NCBI RefSeq assembly: GCF_028649455.1
Contig: NZ_JAQSIO010000003.1
Coordinates: forward strand, 1 to 64,000
DNA from: Curvibacter microcysteis
Lineage (GTDB): Bacteria > Pseudomonadota > Gammaproteobacteria > Burkholderiales > Burkholderiaceae_C
Length of the DNA stretch: 64,000 nt
Reading direction: 5' to 3'
How positions within the stretch are numbered: position 1 is the stretch's first letter; every line of letters begins with the position of its first letter. Positions 18,521 through 27,002 of the stretch are shown piece by piece. Both the position numbers and the translations under genes were made by a program. A model generated the notes under the pieces. That model saw only the letters and a program-made list of their open reading frames with translations, made no database searches and was not told where the DNA came from.

Positions 18521-18672
18521 AATCGAGGTTTGACGCCGCCGGCACCCGCGCCGGCGCTCGCGCACCGACCGCGCCACCCCCGTGGCCGAGCGCTGGGCCA
18601 CCCAGGTGCAGGCCTCGTGAGGGGCCCATCGGCCCCGACCGCCTCAGCCCCCGACAGAAAGAGAACATCCCC

Positions 18673-19635
18673 ATGGCCATCCAATGGTTCCCCGGTCACA
18701 TGCATTTGACGCGCAAGGCCATTGGCGAGCGCATCAAAGAGATTGACGTGGTGATCGAAATGCTGGATGCGCGCCTGCCGGGCTCCAGCGCCAACCCCAT
18801 GCTGGTGGATCTGACGGCGGTCAAGCCCGCGCTCAAGGTGCTCAACAAGCAGGACCTGGCCGACCCCGTGCACACCGAGGCGTGGCTGGCGCATTACAAC
18901 GCCCAAGCGGGCACCCGCGCGATCGCCCTGGGCACGGACAACAAGGCGCCGGCCCACGCTTTGGTCCAGGCCTGCCGCGAGGTGGCGCCGACCCGCGGCA
19001 TCAGCTTGGCCAAACCGATGCGGGTGCTGATTTGCGGCATTCCCAATGTGGGCAAGTCCACGCTCATCAACACCTTGGTGGGCAAGAAGTCGGCCAAGGC
19101 GGCTGACGAAGCAGGCGTCACCAAGAATGAGCAACGCTATGTGCTGGAGGACGGCTTCTACCTCTATGACACGCCCGGGGTGCTATGGCCACGCATCATC
19201 GTGGCGCAAAGCGGCTACAACCTGGCCGCCAGCGGTGCCGTGGGCCGCAATGCTTTTGACGATGCTGAGGTGGCGCTGGAGTTGCTGAGCTACCTCAAGC
19301 AGCACTACGTGCCTGAGTTGGAAGCCCGCTACAAGCTGGGCCTGGCGCCGGGCGCTGTGGCCGATCTGCAAGACGAAGAATTGCTGGACGCGATCGGGCG
19401 CAAGCGCGGCGCCTTGATTGCCGGGGGGCGCATCAACGAGCAAAAAGCAGCGGAGATCGTCATCACCGACTTCCGCACGGGCGCTCTGGGCCGCATCAGC
19501 CTGGAAACCCCGGCTGAGTACGCTCGCTGGCTCAATGAAGGCAAAAAACTCGATGCCGAGCGCACGGCCCGCAAAGACGCATTCGAAGAGGCGCGCAAAG
19601 CGCCAGGTCGCAAGACCCGCAACGCCCGCTGGTAA
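18673..19635 (+). CDS. ylqF: Ribosome biogenesis GTPase YlqF/RbgA type
   Basis: The 320-residue protein is a circularly permuted GTPase acting in large ribosomal subunit assembly. The G motifs occur in permuted order: G4 NKQDL (about residue 57), then G1 GIPNVGKSTLINTL (about 120-133), and G3 DTPGVLWP. The start FPGHMHLTRKAI is the family hallmark. The C-terminal helical part contacts rRNA. An AGAAAGAG stretch before the ATG serves as ribosome binding site. Confidence 0.94.
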   Translation: MAIQWFPGHMHLTRKAIGERIKEIDVVIEMLDARLPGSSANPMLVDLTAVKPALKVLNKQDLADPVHTEAWLAHYNAQAGTRAIALGTDNKAPAHALVQACREVAPTRGISLAKPMRVLICGIPNVGKSTLINTLVGKKSAKAADEAGVTKNEQRYVLEDGFYLYDTPGVLWPRIIVAQSGYNLAASGAVGRNAFDDAEVALELLSYLKQHYVPELEARYKLGLAPGAVADLQDEELLDAIGRKRGALIAGGRINEQKAAEIVITDFRTGALGRISLETPAEYARWLNEGKKLDAERTARKDAFEEARKAPGRKTRNARW

Positions 19636-19686
19636 GAGGCGTCGGGAGGGCTGCTGCCCATTGGGGGCGGCGCAACCAGGCCCATT

Positions 19687-19722
19687 AAAAAAGGCCACGA
19701 CGCTGAGTGGGCATCGTGGCCT
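19687..19722 (-). terminator. Rho-independent terminator of the 48-residue protein gene
   Basis: Read on the minus strand, a perfect 9-bp stem (AGGCCACGA paired with TCGTGGCCT, arms 19692-19700 and 19714-19722) is followed by a run of T (A-run at 19687-19692 on the plus strand). It lies just past the stop codon of the small basic protein. Confidence 0.85.
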
Positions 19723-19734
19723 ATGCAAAGAGAC

Positions 19735-19881
19735 TTATTTATCCTTGACCTTGCCGCGGGGGATCACGGCAGTGACGGGGGGCATGGGCCGGTCCGACAC
19801 GGAAGGTTTGCTGGTGGCGGCCGAAGAATCCTTTTTAGGCTTCTTGGCCATTTTGTTGCTGCGTTGCTCGCCTTTGGCCAT
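19735..19881 (-). CDS. Small basic protein of unknown function (48 residues)
   Basis: This short frame begins MAKGEQRSNKMAKKPKKDSS and ends PRGKVKDK, so it is very rich in Lys and Arg and likely unstructured. Support for a real gene comes from three facts: the lysine-rich string resembles short hypothetical proteins widespread in proteobacteria, the frame ends right before a strong terminator on the same strand, and it fills an otherwise empty gap. It could bind RNA or ribosomes, but no function is known. Confidence 0.65.
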   Translation of the reverse strand: MAKGEQRSNKMAKKPKKDSSAATSKPSVSDRPMPPVTAVIPRGKVKDK

Positions 19882-19964
19882 GATGCCTCCATAACAGGTC
19901 TCGGGATGACACCTGAGCCGCCATGTTAAGGCATGAAAGGGCCTATTTAAGGCCCCGACGGTCC

Positions 19965-20339
19965 TTATTCGGACTCAGCCGAGACTTCGCGGGTCTTGCG
20001 GTTGTAGCGCAGGGTGATCTTGTGCACTTCGCACAGGTTGAAGTCTTCCCACACCACTTCCGAGCTGTCGTCTTCGAACACGACCTTGATGTCTTGCATG
20101 CAGTTGGCGGCGTCGGAGAACTTGAACAGACGCGACTTGGCGTTGCCCAGCGTGCCGTCACCGAGGCGGTCCTTGCCCCAGGCGTCACGGTTGGCGGCCG
20201 AAATGTAGACCTCGGAGATCGAGTAACCCGTGCGGTTGACCAGGGTGAAGTCCGCTGCGCCGGCTTGGGCGGTCGAGGAGAAGGCCGTGGCGGCCAACAG
20301 CAGACTGGACAGAGCGATGTTTTTGAACGAAGCGATCAT
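19965..20339 (-). CDS. Exported hypothetical protein with two conserved-looking cysteines
   Basis: The 124-residue product has a clear signal peptide (hydrophobic residues 8-22, then SSTAQAGA). The mature region starts DFTLVNRTGYSISEVYISAA and reads as a small beta-rich domain. Two cysteines (in AANCMQDIK and FNLCEVHK) could form a disulphide in the periplasm. Relatives are common hypothetical proteins in proteobacteria. No neighbour suggests a role. Confidence 0.8.
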   Translation of the reverse strand: MIASFKNIALSSLLLAATAFSSTAQAGAADFTLVNRTGYSISEVYISAANRDAWGKDRLGDGTLGNAKSRLFKFSDAANCMQDIKVVFEDDSSEVVWEDFNLCEVHKITLRYNRKTREVSAESE

Positions 20340-20422
20340 GGGGGTTTTGAAACAAATACTTACAAGCCCGCATCATGGAGGAAGCGAGGCGCTTCGTCCA
20401 TAGCGTCGACGCAACAAGTCTC

Positions 20423-20451
20423 AAAAAACAGCGGCCGCTCGGGCCGCTGTT
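20423..20451 (-). terminator. Rho-independent terminator after glnS
   Basis: A perfect 10-bp stem (AACAGCGGCC and its complement, arms 20427-20436 and 20442-20451, 5-nt loop) is followed on the minus strand by six T (plus-strand A-run 20423-20428). It lies 19 bp beyond the glnS stop. Confidence 0.9.
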
Positions 20452-20469
20452 GGAGCGCTGGGGCTGGGC

Positions 20470-22275
20470 TTATTTGCCCCAGCTGTCTTTCAAGCCGACG
20501 GCCCGGTTGAAAACGGGCTGGCCCGGCTGGTGGTCCAGTCGGTCGGCCACAAAGTAGCCATGGCGTTCGAATTGGAACTGCGCGCCCGCAGCACAGCTGG
20601 CGAGGGCGGGTTCGACGTAGGCCGTGACGGTGCTCAGGCTGTTCGGGTTCAGGCTGGCGAGGAAGTCCTTGCCGCCCGCATCGGGCTGGGCTTCAGAGAA
20701 CAGGCGGTCGTACAGTCTGACTTCCGCTGCCACGCCGTCGGCTGCGCCCACCCAGGTGATCACGCCCTTGACCTTGATCGCGTCGGCACCCGGGGTGCCG
20801 CTCTTGGTGTCGGGCACCAGCAGGGCCTGCACCTCGGTGATCTGGCCGTTGGCGTCGCGTACCGCGCCCTGGCATTCGATCACATGGCCGTACTTGAGGC
20901 GCACCTTGTTGCCCGGGTAGAGGCGGTGGTAGCCCTTGGGCGGCACGTCCTCGTAATCGCCCCGTTCGATCCAGAGTTCCTTGCCGAACTGGAAGCTGCG
21001 TCGACCCAATTCAGGGTGGTGCGGGTGCACCGGGGCGCCGCAGGTGTCCAGGGTGCCGGCACCCATGAGTTCGTCCCAGTTGGTGATGACCAACTTGACC
21101 GGGTCCAGCACGGCCATGGCGCGGGCCGCCTTGCTGTCCAGGTCGTCGCGCAGCGCACCTTCCAGCGTGCTGTAGTCGATCCAGCTGTAATCCTTGGTCA
21201 CGCCGATGCGTTCGCAGAACAACTGAAGCGCTTCCGGGCTGTAGCCGCGGCGGCGCAGGCCCACGATGGTGGGCATGCGCGGGTCATCCCAGCCTTGCAC
21301 ATGGCCTTCGTTCACCAGTTGCGCCAGCTTGCGCTTGCTGGTGATCACATAGGTCAGGTTCAGGCGCGAGAACTCATACTGCTTGGGCGGCGGCGAGGCC
21401 AGCAGACCACCTTCGATCAAGCGCTCCATGAGCCAGTCGTAGAACGGGCGTTGGTCTTCAAATTCGAGGGTGCAGATGCTGTGGGTGATGTTTTCCAGCG
21501 CGTCCTCGATTGGGTGCGCGAAGGTGTACATCGGGTAGATGCACCAGGTGTTGCCCGTGTGGTGGTGCTCTGCGTGCTTGATGCGGTAAATGGCTGGGTC
21601 GCGCAGGTTGATGTTGGGCGCGGCCATGTCGATCTTGGCGCGCAGCACGGCTGCGCCGTCGGGCAGTTGACCGTCTCGCATGGCACGGAACCGGGCCAGG
21701 TTCTCCGCCGGGCTGCGGTCGCGGAAGGGGCTGTTCACGCCGGGCTTGCTGAAGTCGCCGCGGTTGGCTCGCATCTCGTCGGCACTTTGCTCATCCACAT
21801 AGGCATGACCAGCCTCGATCAGGTACTCGGCTGCACGGTACATGAAGCCGAAGTAGTCGCTGGCCTGGTACAGGTGGGCGGTCTTTTGGCCTTGGTATTC
21901 GCTGTCCCAGTGGAAGCCCAGCCATTGCACCGCGTCGAGGATGGACTCCACGTACTCCAGGTCTTCCTTTTCGGGGTTGGTGTCGTCAAAACGCATGTGG
22001 CAAACGCCACCGTAATCGCGCGCCAGGCCGAAGTTCAGGCAAATGCTTTTGGCGTGGCCAATGTGCAGGTAACCATTGGGCTCGGGGGGGAAGCGCAGGC
22101 GCACCGGGGCCGGGTCCAACGGGCCAGCGGCGTGGTGGGCGGCATCGCCCGGCGTGCCTCCCCAGTGACGGTTCGCGTGAACGTGATGGGCCAGGTCGCT
22201 TTCGATGATCTGGCGCAGGAAGTTACTCGGCTTGACGGCGTCTTTGTTGTCAGGTGTGGGGGTGTTCGAACTCAT
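20470..22275 (-). CDS. glnS: Glutaminyl-tRNA synthetase
   Basis: This 601-residue class I synthetase charges tRNA-Gln. The HIGH motif appears in PEPNGYLHIGHAKSI (about residues 63-77), and the KMSKS counterpart is TSKRKLAQLV near 311. C-terminal beta-barrels that read the anticodon follow (DYEDVPPKGYHRLYPG). An N-terminal stretch of about 50 residues contains the family block NFLRQIIESDLAHHVHANRHWGGTPGD. The gene has its own downstream terminator and looks monocistronic. Confidence 0.97.
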   Translation of the reverse strand: MSSNTPTPDNKDAVKPSNFLRQIIESDLAHHVHANRHWGGTPGDAAHHAAGPLDPAPVRLRFPPEPNGYLHIGHAKSICLNFGLARDYGGVCHMRFDDTNPEKEDLEYVESILDAVQWLGFHWDSEYQGQKTAHLYQASDYFGFMYRAAEYLIEAGHAYVDEQSADEMRANRGDFSKPGVNSPFRDRSPAENLARFRAMRDGQLPDGAAVLRAKIDMAAPNINLRDPAIYRIKHAEHHHTGNTWCIYPMYTFAHPIEDALENITHSICTLEFEDQRPFYDWLMERLIEGGLLASPPPKQYEFSRLNLTYVITSKRKLAQLVNEGHVQGWDDPRMPTIVGLRRRGYSPEALQLFCERIGVTKDYSWIDYSTLEGALRDDLDSKAARAMAVLDPVKLVITNWDELMGAGTLDTCGAPVHPHHPELGRRSFQFGKELWIERGDYEDVPPKGYHRLYPGNKVRLKYGHVIECQGAVRDANGQITEVQALLVPDTKSGTPGADAIKVKGVITWVGAADGVAAEVRLYDRLFSEAQPDAGGKDFLASLNPNSLSTVTAYVEPALASCAAGAQFQFERHGYFVADRLDHQPGQPVFNRAVGLKDSWGK

Positions 22276-22424
22276 CCACCCATTTTAGAGCGTGGGGGCT
22301 CCCGGGTTTGGTTACGCGTTGAAACAAGTCCAGCCGCTGAAAGGACAACCGCCCTCCGATCTGCGGCGTTACCAACCTCACATAGGTCGGTTTTTACCGA
22401 TCATCGATTTTGAAGGAGATGCTC

Positions 22425-22817
22425 ATGCGATTCCAATCCGTTCGATTTCTGGCCATCGCTGGCGCCGTGGCGCTGGCTTCCTTGGGCTTCTGGGGCACGG
22501 CACAGGCCCACGGCGGTGGGGGCGTTTCGTGGTCGGTGGGTGTTGGCTTGCCGGGCGTCAGCGCTGGCTTGGTCTCTGGAGGCCCGGTTTACCTGGCGGC
22601 AGCCCCGGTGTACGCGCCTGCACCGGTGCGCTACGGCCCGCCGCCCGTGAACTACGCGCCAGCCCCCATCCACTATGCGCCGCCACCCGTGGCCTATGGC
22701 CCGGCACCGGTCTACTACAACCCGCAGCTGGTGTACGTGCGACCAGCGCCGGTCTATGGCGGTCCCCCCATGGGCGGCAACTGGGGACATTTCCGTCACC
22801 ACCACCACTGGCGTTGA
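22425..22817 (+). CDS. Exported Tyr/Pro-repeat protein
   Basis: The 130-residue product has a signal peptide (FLAIAGAVALASLGFWGTAQAH) and a mature part made of degenerate repeats of the form APVxYxPPPVxYAPAP, ending in a His-rich tail (HFRHHHHWR). A strong AAGGAG site before ATG 22425 sets the start, rather than an upstream ATG at 22410. Low-complexity proteins of this kind are common in Burkholderiales and are probably located in the cell envelope. The His tail might bind metals. A 7-bp hairpin (22823-22829 with 22837-22843) follows the stop without a T-run. Confidence 0.8.
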   Translation: MRFQSVRFLAIAGAVALASLGFWGTAQAHGGGGVSWSVGVGLPGVSAGLVSGGPVYLAAAPVYAPAPVRYGPPPVNYAPAPIHYAPPPVAYGPAPVYYNPQLVYVRPAPVYGGPPMGGNWGHFRHHHHWR

Positions 22818-23041
22818 GCAGGGCCCCGAGCTCCCATCGGGGCAGCTCACTCACGGGGTGAGCGCCAGGATCGCTCTGCCCGGCACCTGCCTGCGGTTTG
22901 CACGCCATCGAGCTGACCATTCACCGGCAAAATAGCGGCTTTTGGCGTGAGACCGCTTGGGGCTGTGGCCCAGCCTGGGGCGGACCGAGACCGCGCCGCA
23001 AGGCGCGGAGTCCGACGCCCAGACCTGCCGGAGTGAATGAT

Positions 23042-23485
23042 TTGAAAACTGTTTTTGTCCTGAACGGCCCCAACCTCAATTTGTTGGGCACCCGCGAACC
23101 CAGCGTCTACGGCGCACAAACCCTGGCCGATGTCGAACAACTGTGCCGTGACGCCTGCGCCCGGCTGAACTACCAACTGGTGTTCCGCCAAAGCAACCAC
23201 GAAGGCGAACTGGTGGATTGGCTGCACGAAGCGGGTCGGCTGCATGCTGCGGGCGAACTGGCGGGCGTGGTCTTCAATGCGGGTGCTTACACCCACACCA
23301 GCGTGGCCCTGCACGACGCCACCAAGGGCACCGGCATCACCTTGATCGAGCTGCATATCAGCAATGTGCACGCGCGAGAGGCCTTCCGCCACCACTCTTA
23401 CCTGGCGCCCGCTGCGCGCGGCGTGATCTGTGGCCTGGGTGTGGCGGGTTATCCCCTGGCGATTGAGGCTTTGGCGCGCATTTGA
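23042..23485 (+). CDS. aroQ: 3-Dehydroquinate dehydratase, type II
   Basis: The 147-residue enzyme dehydrates 3-dehydroquinate in the shikimate pathway and forms dodecamers in the family. It shows VFVLNGPNLNLLGTREPSVYG (with the catalytic Tyr), RQSNHEGELVDW, GVVFNAGAYTHTSVAL and ELHISNVHAREAFRHHSY. The likely start is TTG at 23042, because GGAG lies 8 bp before it; a GTG at 23033 is possible. Relatives often sit next to accB/accC, which are not present here. Confidence 0.94.
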   Translation: MKTVFVLNGPNLNLLGTREPSVYGAQTLADVEQLCRDACARLNYQLVFRQSNHEGELVDWLHEAGRLHAAGELAGVVFNAGAYTHTSVALHDATKGTGITLIELHISNVHAREAFRHHSYLAPAARGVICGLGVAGYPLAIEALARI

Positions 23486-23558
23486 GCGTGCTGCGCCGGT
23501 GCGTGGTGCCGGCGCCTTGTTGGCAGGCCCGCCTGTGCGCGGGCTGGAGATGTTTCCC

Positions 23559-24443
23559 ATGATGAATGAGCTTTACCCCGGCCCGACTCTGGCCGCGCCA
23601 GCGCTGCCCGACTGGGTCCAGCAGTTGGCCCAGCAAGCGCGGCGCGTGAGCACCTCTTGCGGCGATGGTGACCTGGTCTGGCACGTGTGGGGTCAGCCTC
23701 GAGAGGGCGTGCCGCCGCTGGTGCTGTTCCACGGGGGCAGTGGCAGTTGGACGCATTTTGTGCGCAACATCGAGGCCTTGGTCGGCGCCGGGCGTGAGCT
23801 GTGGGTGCCTGACCTACCCGGTTTCGGCGATTCCGCGGTGTCGCCCCTGGGCGGTGACGCTGACGCCATGGTGGAGCCCTTGTACGAGGGCTTGCGGTCC
23901 TTGCTGGGGCCGCGCCCTTGTGATCTTCTGGGCTTCTCGTTTGGCGGTATGACGGCGGGCCTCTTGCTGGCAGCCCACCCCGAACTGGCCTCGCGCCTGG
24001 TCTTGGTGGGGGCGCCGGCCATGGGGGTGGTGCCGCAGCGCCAGTTTGAGCTCAAGGCCTGGCGGCACCTGCTGACGCCCGAGGCGCAGGCGGACATCCA
24101 CCGCTACAACCTGGCCGCGCTGATGTTGCATGACACCACCTTGATCGAGGGTCTGGCGCTTCAGGTGCACGCCGCCAATGTGAGGCGCGATCGTCTGCCA
24201 CGCCGCCGCCTGGCCCACACCGACATCCTGGCCCGCTCATTGCCTTCGGTGTCTTGCCCTGTCTGGGCCATCTACGGTGAACACGACGCCTTGTACAAGA
24301 GCTGGATCACCCAATTGGCCTCGGCTTTTGAGGCCAGCACGCCCGATTTCCGGGGCTTGACCTTGGTTCCCGAGGCCGGCCACTGGGTGCAGTTCGAGCG
24401 CCCGGAGGCCTTTCACTCGGCCGTGTTGGCGGCCCTGGGCTGA
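23559..24443 (+). CDS. Alpha/beta hydrolase of unknown substrate
   Basis: This hydrolase has about 294 residues. The oxyanion region is LFHGGSGSWTHF (about residues 54-65), the nucleophile motif LLGFSFGGMTAGLLL has Ser near 128, and the closing VPEAGHWVQFERPE supplies the catalytic His. The start at 23559 follows GGAGA with good spacing; 23550 and 23562 are alternative ATGs. It resembles esterases and ring-fission-product hydrolases, but family resemblance does not decide the substrate. It lies 74 bp after aroQ on the same strand. Confidence 0.85.
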   Translation: MMNELYPGPTLAAPALPDWVQQLAQQARRVSTSCGDGDLVWHVWGQPREGVPPLVLFHGGSGSWTHFVRNIEALVGAGRELWVPDLPGFGDSAVSPLGGDADAMVEPLYEGLRSLLGPRPCDLLGFSFGGMTAGLLLAAHPELASRLVLVGAPAMGVVPQRQFELKAWRHLLTPEAQADIHRYNLAALMLHDTTLIEGLALQVHAANVRRDRLPRRRLAHTDILARSLPSVSCPVWAIYGEHDALYKSWITQLASAFEASTPDFRGLTLVPEAGHWVQFERPEAFHSAVLAALG

Positions 24444-24453
24444 CCCGCTCGGC

Positions 24454-25353
24454 TCAGGCCCATCCAGGTTGTTGAAAGGCCTGGGCCAGAAAGTCCACCA
24501 TCGCGCGCACCTTGCTGGAGAGGTGTTTGCGGCTGGGGTAGACCGCATGGATGTCCAGCGGCGGGCGTTGGTACTGTGGCAACACGGGCACCAAGTGGCC
24601 CAGGCGCACATCCTCGCCCACCAAAAAGGCGGGCTGCAGGACGATGCCTTGGTCCGCCAATGCCGCGGCGCGGCAGGTGTCGCCGCTGTTGGCCCAGAAG
24701 CGCGGTTTGACCGTGACGGTCTCGCTCTGGCCCTCGGCCGTCTCAAAAGTCCAGGTGTCACCCCACGAGGCGTAGGAATAGGCCATGACGCTGTGCCGCG
24801 CCAGGTCCTGCAAGCAGGTGATGGGCTCGGCGCGGGCCAGGTAGCCAGGCGAGGCGCACAAGACCATGCGGTCGCTGGCCAGGCGGCGTGACACCATCGA
24901 GGTGGCCTGCAGGCGACCGATGCGCACGGCCAGATCAAAGCCCTCGTCGACGAGATCCACCATGCGGTCGTTCAGGGTGATTTCCAGTTCCACCTCGGGG
25001 TAGAGCTTCAAAAACTCGCCCCACAAAGGCGCGAGGTGGAGGTTGCCAAAGCTCAGCGGCGCATTGATGCGCAGTCGCCCGGTGGGCTTGGCAGACGTGG
25101 CGCTGGCCTCGGCGTTGGCCTCTGCGAGGTCGTCGAGGATCTGCTTGCAGCGCTCGAAATATGCGGTGCCGGAGTCCGTCAGCGACAGGCGCCGGGTGGT
25201 GCGGTTGAGCAAGCGTGTGCCCAGTTGGCTTTCCAGTTCCAGCACCAAGCGGGAGATGACCGCTTTGGACAGGTTCAGTCGGTCGGCGGCTTTGACGAAG
25301 CTGCCGTGCTGAACCACGGCGGTGAAGGCTTCTATTTGTCGGAGTTGGTCCAT
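24454..25353 (-). CDS. LysR-family transcriptional regulator
   Basis: This 299-residue regulator has an N-terminal winged helix (FTAVVQHGSFVKAADRLNLSKAVISRLVLELE, about residues 9-40) and a LysR effector domain. It belongs to the large subgroup with TTRRLSLTDSG and YFERC at residues 53-70. It is transcribed away from the dioxygenase gene at 25468, and a dyad in the shared gap suggests it controls that gene. It ends 10 bp from the stop of the convergent hydrolase. Confidence 0.9.
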   Translation of the reverse strand: MDQLRQIEAFTAVVQHGSFVKAADRLNLSKAVISRLVLELESQLGTRLLNRTTRRLSLTDSGTAYFERCKQILDDLAEANAEASATSAKPTGRLRINAPLSFGNLHLAPLWGEFLKLYPEVELEITLNDRMVDLVDEGFDLAVRIGRLQATSMVSRRLASDRMVLCASPGYLARAEPITCLQDLARHSVMAYSYASWGDTWTFETAEGQSETVTVKPRFWANSGDTCRAAALADQGIVLQPAFLVGEDVRLGHLVPVLPQYQRPPLDIHAVYPSRKHLSSKVRAMVDFLAQAFQQPGWA

Positions 25354-25393
25354 GGTGGGGTCGGCGGCTGGGTGTTATTGTCTTTGTCAGCAC

Positions 25394-25407
25394 AACAATC
25401 AATTGTT
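25394..25407. promoter_or_regulatory. Dyad in the LysR/dioxygenase intergenic region
   Basis: AACAATCAATTGTT is an inverted repeat with 6-bp arms and a 2-bp spacer, and is AT-rich within a GC-rich background. It lies between the divergent regulator and dioxygenase genes, 41 bp before the regulator start. The position suits a LysR-type binding site. A weak promoter TTGGTT-17 bp-TACAGT for the dioxygenase gene lies at 25418-25446. Confidence 0.5.
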
Positions 25408-25467
25408 TATGTGCCGATTGGTTTCCGATTCGCTTCAGCCTACAGTAGTTCCCAGGAGTTGAAAACC

Positions 25468-26316
25468 ATGTCTGAACACCATCCCTTGTCCTCGGTGACG
25501 CGCACAGCGTCTGGGTCCTCGCGCTTGCCGGCCTTGTTTGTCTCGCACGGGGCGCCTTTGTTTGCCCTGGAGCCTGGTGAAACCGGCCCGGCACTGACCC
25601 AACTGGGCCAGCGTCTGCGCGCAGAGCACCCGGTGCGGGGCGTGGTCGTCATGTCACCGCATTGGATGGCGCACGGGGTGCAGGTCATGACCGCGGTTCA
25701 GCCTGCCACCTGGCACGACTTTGGCGGTTTTCCGCGACCCTTGTATGCCCTGCAGTACCCCGCAGCGGGTGACCCGGCTTTGGCCCAACGCGTGCTGGAC
25801 TTGTTCCAGACCGCCGGTGTCGCCGCGCAAGGCGATGCCAAGCGGCCTTTTGACCACGGTGCCTGGGTGCCGCTGATGCATTTGTTCCCGCAGGCCGATG
25901 TGCCCGTGGTGCAGGTGGCCTTGCCCGCCGAAGCCGGCCCGGCCGAGGTGCTGGCCTTGGGGCAGGCCTTGGCGCCGCTGCGTGACGAAGGCATTCTGGT
26001 ACTGGGGTCGGGCAGCATGACGCACAACCTCAGCGAGTTCTTTGGCGGCGCCCGGGAACCCGCGCCCTATGTGCTGGCGTTTTCGCGCTGGATCGAGGAC
26101 GCGCTGAGCCGGGGCGATGTCCCTGCGCTGCTGGACTACCGCCGCCGCGCCCCGGGCGCTGAGCGTGCCCACCCCAGTGAAGACCATTTTTTACCGCTGT
26201 TTTTTGCCCTCGGCGCCGCCGGCCCTCAAGGTCGCCCTGACTATGTCAGCCGCGAGGTGATGTACGGCATCCTGGCGATGGACGCCATGACCCTTCAGGA
26301 AAGCGCCCATGTCTGA
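25468..26316 (+). CDS. Class III extradiol dioxygenase, DODA/YgiD type
   Basis: The 282-residue protein belongs to the LigB-like extradiol ring-cleavage dioxygenases that need non-haem Fe(II) or zinc. Candidate metal ligands are the His in FVSHGAPL (about residue 28), the His in MSPHWMA (about 66), and later His/Glu residues. FDHGAWVPL and GSGSMTHNL are family blocks. Relatives open catechol rings such as DOPA. An AGGAG site precedes ATG 25468. It overlaps the downstream carboxylesterase by 8 bp, so the two are coupled. The physiological substrate is unknown. Confidence 0.88.
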   Translation: MSEHHPLSSVTRTASGSSRLPALFVSHGAPLFALEPGETGPALTQLGQRLRAEHPVRGVVVMSPHWMAHGVQVMTAVQPATWHDFGGFPRPLYALQYPAAGDPALAQRVLDLFQTAGVAAQGDAKRPFDHGAWVPLMHLFPQADVPVVQVALPAEAGPAEVLALGQALAPLRDEGILVLGSGSMTHNLSEFFGGAREPAPYVLAFSRWIEDALSRGDVPALLDYRRRAPGAERAHPSEDHFLPLFFALGAAGPQGRPDYVSREVMYGILAMDAMTLQESAHV

Positions 26317-26992
26317 CACCTTCCAAGCCGACAGCCTGGGCCTGAAAGCCCTTTACCGACCGGCCGCAGCAGCGGCACCCCAGCCCTGGCTGTTGGTGCT
26401 TTTGCATGGCGTGGGCAGCAACGAGGCGGACTTGTTCAGCCTGGCCCCCTGGGTGCCGCCGCAGTTCCACTTGTTGAGCTTGCGTGCGCCGTTTCCGATG
26501 GGCCCCAATGCGTTTGCTTGGTTCCAGTTTGGCGTCTTGCCCAATGGCCAGCGCCAAATCAACGCGGCCCAGGAGGCGCAAAGCCGTGCCTTGCTCAGCG
26601 AGGTCATCGCCCGGGCCGCGGCCCAGCTTCAGGTGCCCGTCGAGCGGGTGGTGGTGGGGGGCTTCAGCCAGGGCGGGATCATGGGGCTGAGCCTGCTGCT
26701 GACCCGCCCGCAGGACCAGCGCGCGGCCCTGGTGATGCACAGCCGGCTGTTGCCGGAGGCCGTGGCCTTGCAGGCGCCTGCCGAGGCCTTGGCAGGGCGC
26801 AGCCTGTGGTTGAGCTATGGCACGGAGGACGAGGTGCTGCCGCCTTCACACACCCAAGCCATTGTTGAGCATGTGCGCGACCTGCCCATGGATCTGCAGG
26901 GTGCCGGCTTTCCGGGCGGACACACCTTGAGTCGCCCTGAGCTCGACGCGGTGTCGCAGTGGCTGACCCAGCTGAGCGAGGCGGTGCGCTGA
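26309..26992 (+). CDS. Carboxylesterase / phospholipase-type hydrolase (YpfH-like)
   Basis: The 227-residue alpha/beta hydrolase has LLVLLHGVGSNEADL near the N-terminus, the nucleophile block VVGGFSQGGIMGLSL with Ser at about 117, an Asp in YGTEDEVLP and the catalytic His in GFPGGHTL. It belongs to the acyl-protein thioesterase/carboxylesterase family. The start lies inside the dioxygenase gene (8-bp overlap). A dioxygenase and such a hydrolase are also paired in the quinone-responsive mhq genes of Bacillus subtilis, which hints at hydroquinone or quinone handling; this is inference only. Confidence 0.9.
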   Translation: MSDTFQADSLGLKALYRPAAAAAPQPWLLVLLHGVGSNEADLFSLAPWVPPQFHLLSLRAPFPMGPNAFAWFQFGVLPNGQRQINAAQEAQSRALLSEVIARAAAQLQVPVERVVVGGFSQGGIMGLSLLLTRPQDQRAALVMHSRLLPEAVALQAPAEALAGRSLWLSYGTEDEVLPPSHTQAIVEHVRDLPMDLQGAGFPGGHTLSRPELDAVSQWLTQLSEAVR

Positions 26993-27002
26993 GCGCAGAC
27001 CC

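Noticed and set aside
16928-18601. Minus-strand open frame of 557 codons
   Set aside because: It is an antisense shadow of gshA, whose family motifs are clear on the plus strand.
20530-22413. Plus-strand open frame of 627 codons
   Set aside because: It is antisense to glnS, which has intact synthetase motifs and its own terminator.
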